A program made the position numbers and the translations under genes. DNA of 64,000 nt from Paraburkholderia acidicola (GTDB lineage Bacteria > Pseudomonadota > Gammaproteobacteria > Burkholderiales > Burkholderiaceae): positions 372,001-436,000 of the forward strand of contig NZ_MTZV01000006.1 in NCBI RefSeq assembly GCF_002362315.1, written 5' to 3'. Below the pieces are notes generated by a model that searched no databases, was not told the origin of the DNA, and was given only the letters and a program-made list of their open reading frames with translations. Numbering within the stretch: the stretch's first letter is position 1; every line of letters begins with the position of its first letter. Below, one piece after another: positions 60,879 through 64,000 of the stretch.

Positions 60879-61238
60879 ATGCTGCGTCATTGCCTGACGC
60901 TGGATCTGCGCGACGATCCCGCTTCGATCGCCGCGTACGATCGCTACCATCGCGCAGTGTGGCCCGAGGTGCTCGACCATCTACGGCTATCCGGCATTCA
61001 TGACATGACGATCTGGCGACGCGGCAATCGTCTGACCATGCTGATCGAAACCGCCCCGTCGTTCGACCTCGCACAACTCGTCGTGACCGCGAGCAGTCAT
61101 CCGCGCGTGAAGGAGTGGGAGCAGTTGATGGCGACATTCCAGCAGCCGCTCGCCGATGCGCAGGGCGCAGGTCTCTGGCAACCGATGGATGAAGTATTCA
61201 ACCTGCACGCCCAGTCTGCAGGCGAGAACGGAGAATGA
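60879..61238 (+). CDS. L-rhamnose mutarotase family protein (RhaM/DUF718-like)
   Basis: This 119-residue protein resembles the L-rhamnose mutarotase family: DDPASIAAYDRYHRAVWPEVLDHLRLSGI with the active-site His near residue 27, then DMTIWRRGNRLTMLIE and a WEQLM block. RhaM-type enzymes interconvert alpha and beta anomers of 6-deoxy sugars such as rhamnose or fucose. It is the last gene of the ABC operon (GAAAGGAG start) and hints that the imported compound is a deoxyhexose or is processed as one. It ends 25 bp from a convergent MFS gene. Confidence 0.85.
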   Translation: MLRHCLTLDLRDDPASIAAYDRYHRAVWPEVLDHLRLSGIHDMTIWRRGNRLTMLIETAPSFDLAQLVVTASSHPRVKEWEQLMATFQQPLADAQGAGLWQPMDEVFNLHAQSAGENGE

Positions 61239-61263
61239 GCGGTTGCCACTACCGGCCTGCCGG

Positions 61264-62652
61264 TCATTCGATCAGCGGATCGGGCAACGAGGACATTTGC
61301 GCGCGCTGCGCACGGTGGGCGCGATCGGCGGCAAGCGCGGCCTGGCCCGTCCGCGTGAAGCGCACGAGCGCGAGCGAGATCAACGCCGCGGCGATCACAT
61401 AGAACGCGGGCACGAAACGACTGCCGGTCTGTTGCGTGAGCAACGTCACCGTGAGCGGCGCCATGCCGCCGAACAGCGTCACGGCGAGGTTGTACGAGAG
61501 CGCCACACCGGTCGTGCGTGCATGGGCCGGAAACAGGGTGGCGAGCATGCCCGGATGGCCTGCCGCAATGGCGACCTGAAACAGCGCCGCGATGATCTGC
61601 GCGCTCAGCAGTCTGCCAGCCGACGGCGCCGATACGATGAACCAGAACAACGGCAGCGTACACACGGCCCACGTAATCACGACCGGGTAGAACAGACGAT
61701 ACGCACCGAAGCGGTCCACGAGTTTGCCTGCAAACGGAAACAGCACGAAGTTCATGCTGCTCGCGACGAACGTGCCGAACAACGCCCACTTCATTGGCAG
61801 ATGCAACTGGCGCTCGACGTACACCGGCATATACGCGTTCCACAGATAGCTCGACGCCGTGCCGATCACCATCACGCCGATCGCGCACAATGCGGCGTCC
61901 CCCTGTTTGTCGATGAAGTTGCGCGCGGCGCTCAGTCCCACCGCTTTTTCACGTGGCAGTTTGCGTAGCGCATTGAACTCGGGCGATTCACTGACCCGGT
62001 GGCGAATATAGAAGCCGAGTGGCCCGACGAGCGCACCGATCAGGAACGGGACGCGCCAGCCCCAGCTGGTCAGCGCAGTGGCACTGAGATGGTCGGTCAG
62101 CAGATAGCTGAGCCCCGCCGACAGCAGCGTCGCGAGCGCCTGCGCCGACATGTTGAAGCTGCCGTAGAACATCTTCTTGCCGGGCGGTGCGCTCTCCACC
62201 ACGATGACCGCCGACATGCTGAACTGGCCGCCAATCGCGAGACCCTGTATCAATCGCGCGAGCACGACCAGCAGAGGCGCGGCGACGCCGATCGTCGCGT
62301 AGCCCGGCGCGAGTCCGAGCAATAGCGTGCCGGTGGCCATCATCAGCATCAGCAGCGAGAACGCGCGGGCGCGACCGACACGATCCGCGTAAATGCCTAG
62401 CAGCACGCCGCCGAACGGCCTGACGACGAAGCCGAGCGCGAACGTTGCGAGTGCAAGCGATAACGAAGCAACGCTGTTGCCACCGGGGAAAAATACCTGA
62501 CCGATGACTTTCGCAAAGTACGCGTAGGCGAGAAAGTCGAACCATTCGAAGCCGTTGCCGAGCACCGACGTGACGATCGCACGGCGCATCTCGCGAGGCG
62601 AGAGCGATCGCGGGGACGGGGAGGGTGTGCCTGCAACGGGATCGATATTCAT
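61264..62652 (-). CDS. MFS transporter, metabolite:H+ symporter (MHS) family
   Basis: This 462-residue protein has twelve helices and MHS-family signatures: VTSVLGNGFEWFDFLAYAYFAKVIG at helix 1, GFVVRPFGGVLLGIYADRVGRARA after helix 2, and RLIQGLAIGGQFSMSAV. Family members import small carboxylates such as citrate, proline, alpha-ketoglutarate or shikimate. AGAGGAG precedes the start. It lies 51 bp after the esterase gene and is probably its co-transcribed partner. Confidence 0.9.
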   Translation of the reverse strand: MNIDPVAGTPSPSPRSLSPREMRRAIVTSVLGNGFEWFDFLAYAYFAKVIGQVFFPGGNSVASLSLALATFALGFVVRPFGGVLLGIYADRVGRARAFSLLMLMMATGTLLLGLAPGYATIGVAAPLLVVLARLIQGLAIGGQFSMSAVIVVESAPPGKKMFYGSFNMSAQALATLLSAGLSYLLTDHLSATALTSWGWRVPFLIGALVGPLGFYIRHRVSESPEFNALRKLPREKAVGLSAARNFIDKQGDAALCAIGVMVIGTASSYLWNAYMPVYVERQLHLPMKWALFGTFVASSMNFVLFPFAGKLVDRFGAYRLFYPVVITWAVCTLPLFWFIVSAPSAGRLLSAQIIAALFQVAIAAGHPGMLATLFPAHARTTGVALSYNLAVTLFGGMAPLTVTLLTQQTGSRFVPAFYVIAAALISLALVRFTRTGQAALAADRAHRAQRAQMSSLPDPLIE

Positions 62653-62703
62653 CGGTTGTCTCCTCTTGCGCCTCGTGTGCCTCGTGCGGCTGGCATATCG
62701 TTG

Positions 62704-63588
62704 CTAGCGCACCGTCTGCGCACGTCGCGCACGCAACGTTTTCGCGAAGAATTCCTGCACCGTTTCGACGGCCTGCATCCCGTTGTGCGCGACGTTGGGC
62801 AACTCGTCGAACTGCACCTTGACGCCTGCGGCTTCGAACGTTTTCTGCAGCGTTTTCAGCCGCTCGGGACGCGTTGCGCCCGCATCGTTCGCACCTGGCA
62901 TGTAGTTCCCGATGCCTTCCTGAAAGGTGATCTCCCACGTTTCCAGATCGGCCTTGCCCACCACCATCTGAACCGGCACACGGCGCAATGCATCGAGATC
63001 GAAGCGCTTGCCGAAGCGCTGCTCGAAACCACGCAGTCCGACCCACCAGTCGCGCCCTGCGTCGAGCAGTGTGACGGAGCCCGGTGCGCCGATCGACGCC
63101 GCCCACAGGCGCTCCGGATGCAGATAGGCAAAACGGTTGACGAACTGTCCGCCGCCGGAGAAACCGAACAGCGCAAAACTGTCGAAGGTCTTGCCGTAGC
63201 GGCTACCCACCTCGTCGATCATGTCGAGCAGCACGCGGTCGTAACGGATGTCGCCTTCAATCAAATGCTTGTAGCCGCTGCGGTTGCCGTCGCCGAGCAC
63301 GCCGACCGGAAACAGCGGGCACAGCACCACGCAGTTGTTCCAGCGGCCGAATGCCGCGAACGCGTCGCGATAGCCGATGAACTGGCGCCCGGTGCCATGC
63401 ATCGCGACGACGAGTTCGACGTTGTTCGACGGGTCCTGGAGGGCGGGCGGCACGTACAGCGTGTAGGCGAAGCGCGGGTCGTTGCGGTGGGCAAAGACGG
63501 TGGTCGAGCCGTAGTCGTAGAGCGCCTGTGCGCGGGTGTTGGCGTCGCCTGGGGTTGCGCCGGCGGTTTCGTGCGAGGAAGTGGACAT
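62704..63588 (-). CDS. Alpha/beta hydrolase, esterase D/PHB-depolymerase-like
   Basis: This 294-residue protein has an alpha/beta hydrolase core with VELVVAMHGTGR (oxyanion region), FALFGFSGGGQFVNRFAYLHPE (nucleophile Ser in GFSGGG) and a C-terminal His in LPNVAHNGMQAV. No signal peptide, so it acts in the cytoplasm. It could hydrolyse an ester or lactone taken up by the MHS transporter downstream. The divergent LysR regulator probably controls it. Confidence 0.83.
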   Translation of the reverse strand: MSTSSHETAGATPGDANTRAQALYDYGSTTVFAHRNDPRFAYTLYVPPALQDPSNNVELVVAMHGTGRQFIGYRDAFAAFGRWNNCVVLCPLFPVGVLGDGNRSGYKHLIEGDIRYDRVLLDMIDEVGSRYGKTFDSFALFGFSGGGQFVNRFAYLHPERLWAASIGAPGSVTLLDAGRDWWVGLRGFEQRFGKRFDLDALRRVPVQMVVGKADLETWEITFQEGIGNYMPGANDAGATRPERLKTLQKTFEAAGVKVQFDELPNVAHNGMQAVETVQEFFAKTLRARRAQTVR

Positions 63589-63655
63589 GATGGGCAGTCA
63601 GTAGTGAACGTCGTGCCAACATTGTGGATTCGCCCATTCAAAAACACTAATTGAT

Positions 63656-63691
63656 TTATCTTTACCAAAGATAAAATAACTCTTTATCTTT
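63656..63691. promoter_or_regulatory. LysR-type operator: 19-bp palindrome plus a third half-site
   Basis: TTATCTTT-ACC-AAAGATAA (63656-63674) has perfect 8-bp inverted arms with a 3-bp centre and includes the LysR-typical ATC-N9-GAT core. A further direct copy TTATCTTT lies at 63684-63691, 28 bp from the first. It is the only markedly A/T-rich patch in the 129-bp gap between the divergent LysR and esterase genes. A LysR recognition plus activation site arrangement fits. Confidence 0.7.
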
Positions 63692-63717
63692 GAGAGGCCG
63701 GCGCCCGCCGCTTTCCC

Positions 63718-64000
63718 ATGAGCACGATCCGTTTTCTGCGTACTTTCCTCGCCGTCGAAAAGCACGGCTCGCTAGCCGCGGCCGCCGACCGCGTCGCACT
63801 GACCCAGGCCGCTGTGGGACAGCAGATGCGCGCGCTCGAAGACGAACTGCGGCGTCCGCTGTTCGACCGCTCGCGCCGCGTCGTCACACTGACGCCGGCC
63901 GGTCGCGCGCTGATACCGCATGCGCGCAAGATCGTCGCCGCTTACGAAGCGATGCTCGCCGACACCGATGCCGCAGAGGAAATCGCCGGCACGATCACGG
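63718..64000 (+). CDS. LysR-type transcriptional regulator (3' end cut by the window)
   Basis: Ninety-four residues are visible. They are the LysR N-terminal winged helix-turn-helix: a start of STIRFLRTFLAVEKHGSLAAAADRV, LTQAAVGQQMRALEDEL, and LFDRSRRVVTLTPAGRALIPHA. The effector domain lies beyond base 64000. It diverges from the esterase-MHS operon and probably regulates it through the palindrome upstream. Confidence 0.9.
   Translation, partial: MSTIRFLRTFLAVEKHGSLAAAADRVALTQAAVGQQMRALEDELRRPLFDRSRRVVTLTPAGRALIPHARKIVAAYEAMLADTDAAEEIAGTIT

Noticed and set aside
1..64000. tRNA, rRNA, CRISPR array, integrase, or attachment-site repeat
   Set aside because: No cloverleaf, repeat-spacer array, integrase or recombinase gene, or long direct repeat was recognised by eye on either strand. 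A dedicated search would be needed to exclude small RNAs.

Overview
The window is about 64 kb of GC-rich DNA. Gene content, dense ATGA overlaps and codon usage fit a Burkholderiaceae chromosome, most likely Paraburkholderia or Burkholderia; this is an inference from content, since there is no rRNA or other marker gene. I see no tRNA, rRNA, CRISPR array or intact insertion sequence.

Bases 1-15300 are a cobalamin (B12) biosynthesis locus. Two cobalamin riboswitches lie back to back at the left edge, one reading out of the window and one reading into cobW-cobN-chlI/chlD. The chelatase small and medium subunits appear to come from one gene: the AAA+ half ends 4 bp after an A7 run, and the VWA half continues in the -1 frame with no usable start codon. 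This matches the programmed frameshifting known for chlD genes. A third riboswitch controls cobG-cobH-cobI-cobJ on the minus strand (CobJ carries an N-terminal CbiG region), and cobL-cobK-cobM run divergently. No cobF or cbiD is present in the window. A 42-nt hairpin with 20-bp arms closes the locus.

Bases 15300-32500 are mixed housekeeping and metabolic genes: a sodium:solute symporter with its DUF3311 partner, MarC, a class II glutamine amidotransferase, two small membrane proteins, dihydrofolate reductase, a secreted beta-propeller, an acyltransferase-3 protein, an S9 peptidase, an HIBADH-type dehydrogenase, an MFS transporter, a LysR regulator, an Rrf2/flavoprotein pair and a DUF427 protein.

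Bases 32500-41000 are an orphan type VI secretion (T6SS) cassette: evolved VgrG, phospholipase D effector with two HKD motifs, Sel1-type lipoprotein (likely immunity), PAAR tip, and an unidentified membrane protein. A second, separate T6SS pair lies at 50.9-52.2 kb: a Tae4-like amidase translationally coupled to a three-pass membrane protein that is probably its immunity protein. No T6SS structural genes are present, so both depend on an apparatus encoded elsewhere.

Bases 41000-54300 hold a DMT transporter with a long histidine-rich tail, a CIO-type cytochrome bd oxidase (cydAB), a GT2 glycosyltransferase facing a flippase-like membrane protein, a metallophosphoesterase with a lysine-rich N-terminus, an FAD/NAD(P)-binding protein, an alpha/beta hydrolase, an unknown membrane protein and a zinc-free quinone oxidoreductase.

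Bases 54300-64000 look like a sugar or sugar-acid catabolic locus: an IclR regulator diverges from a complete ABC importer, a mandelate-racemase-type enolase superfamily enzyme with every catalytic residue present, and an L-rhamnose-mutarotase family protein. Facing them is a minus-strand MHS-family transporter and alpha/beta esterase, divergent from a LysR regulator (cut by the window end). Their shared control region carries a 19-bp palindrome plus an extra half-site.
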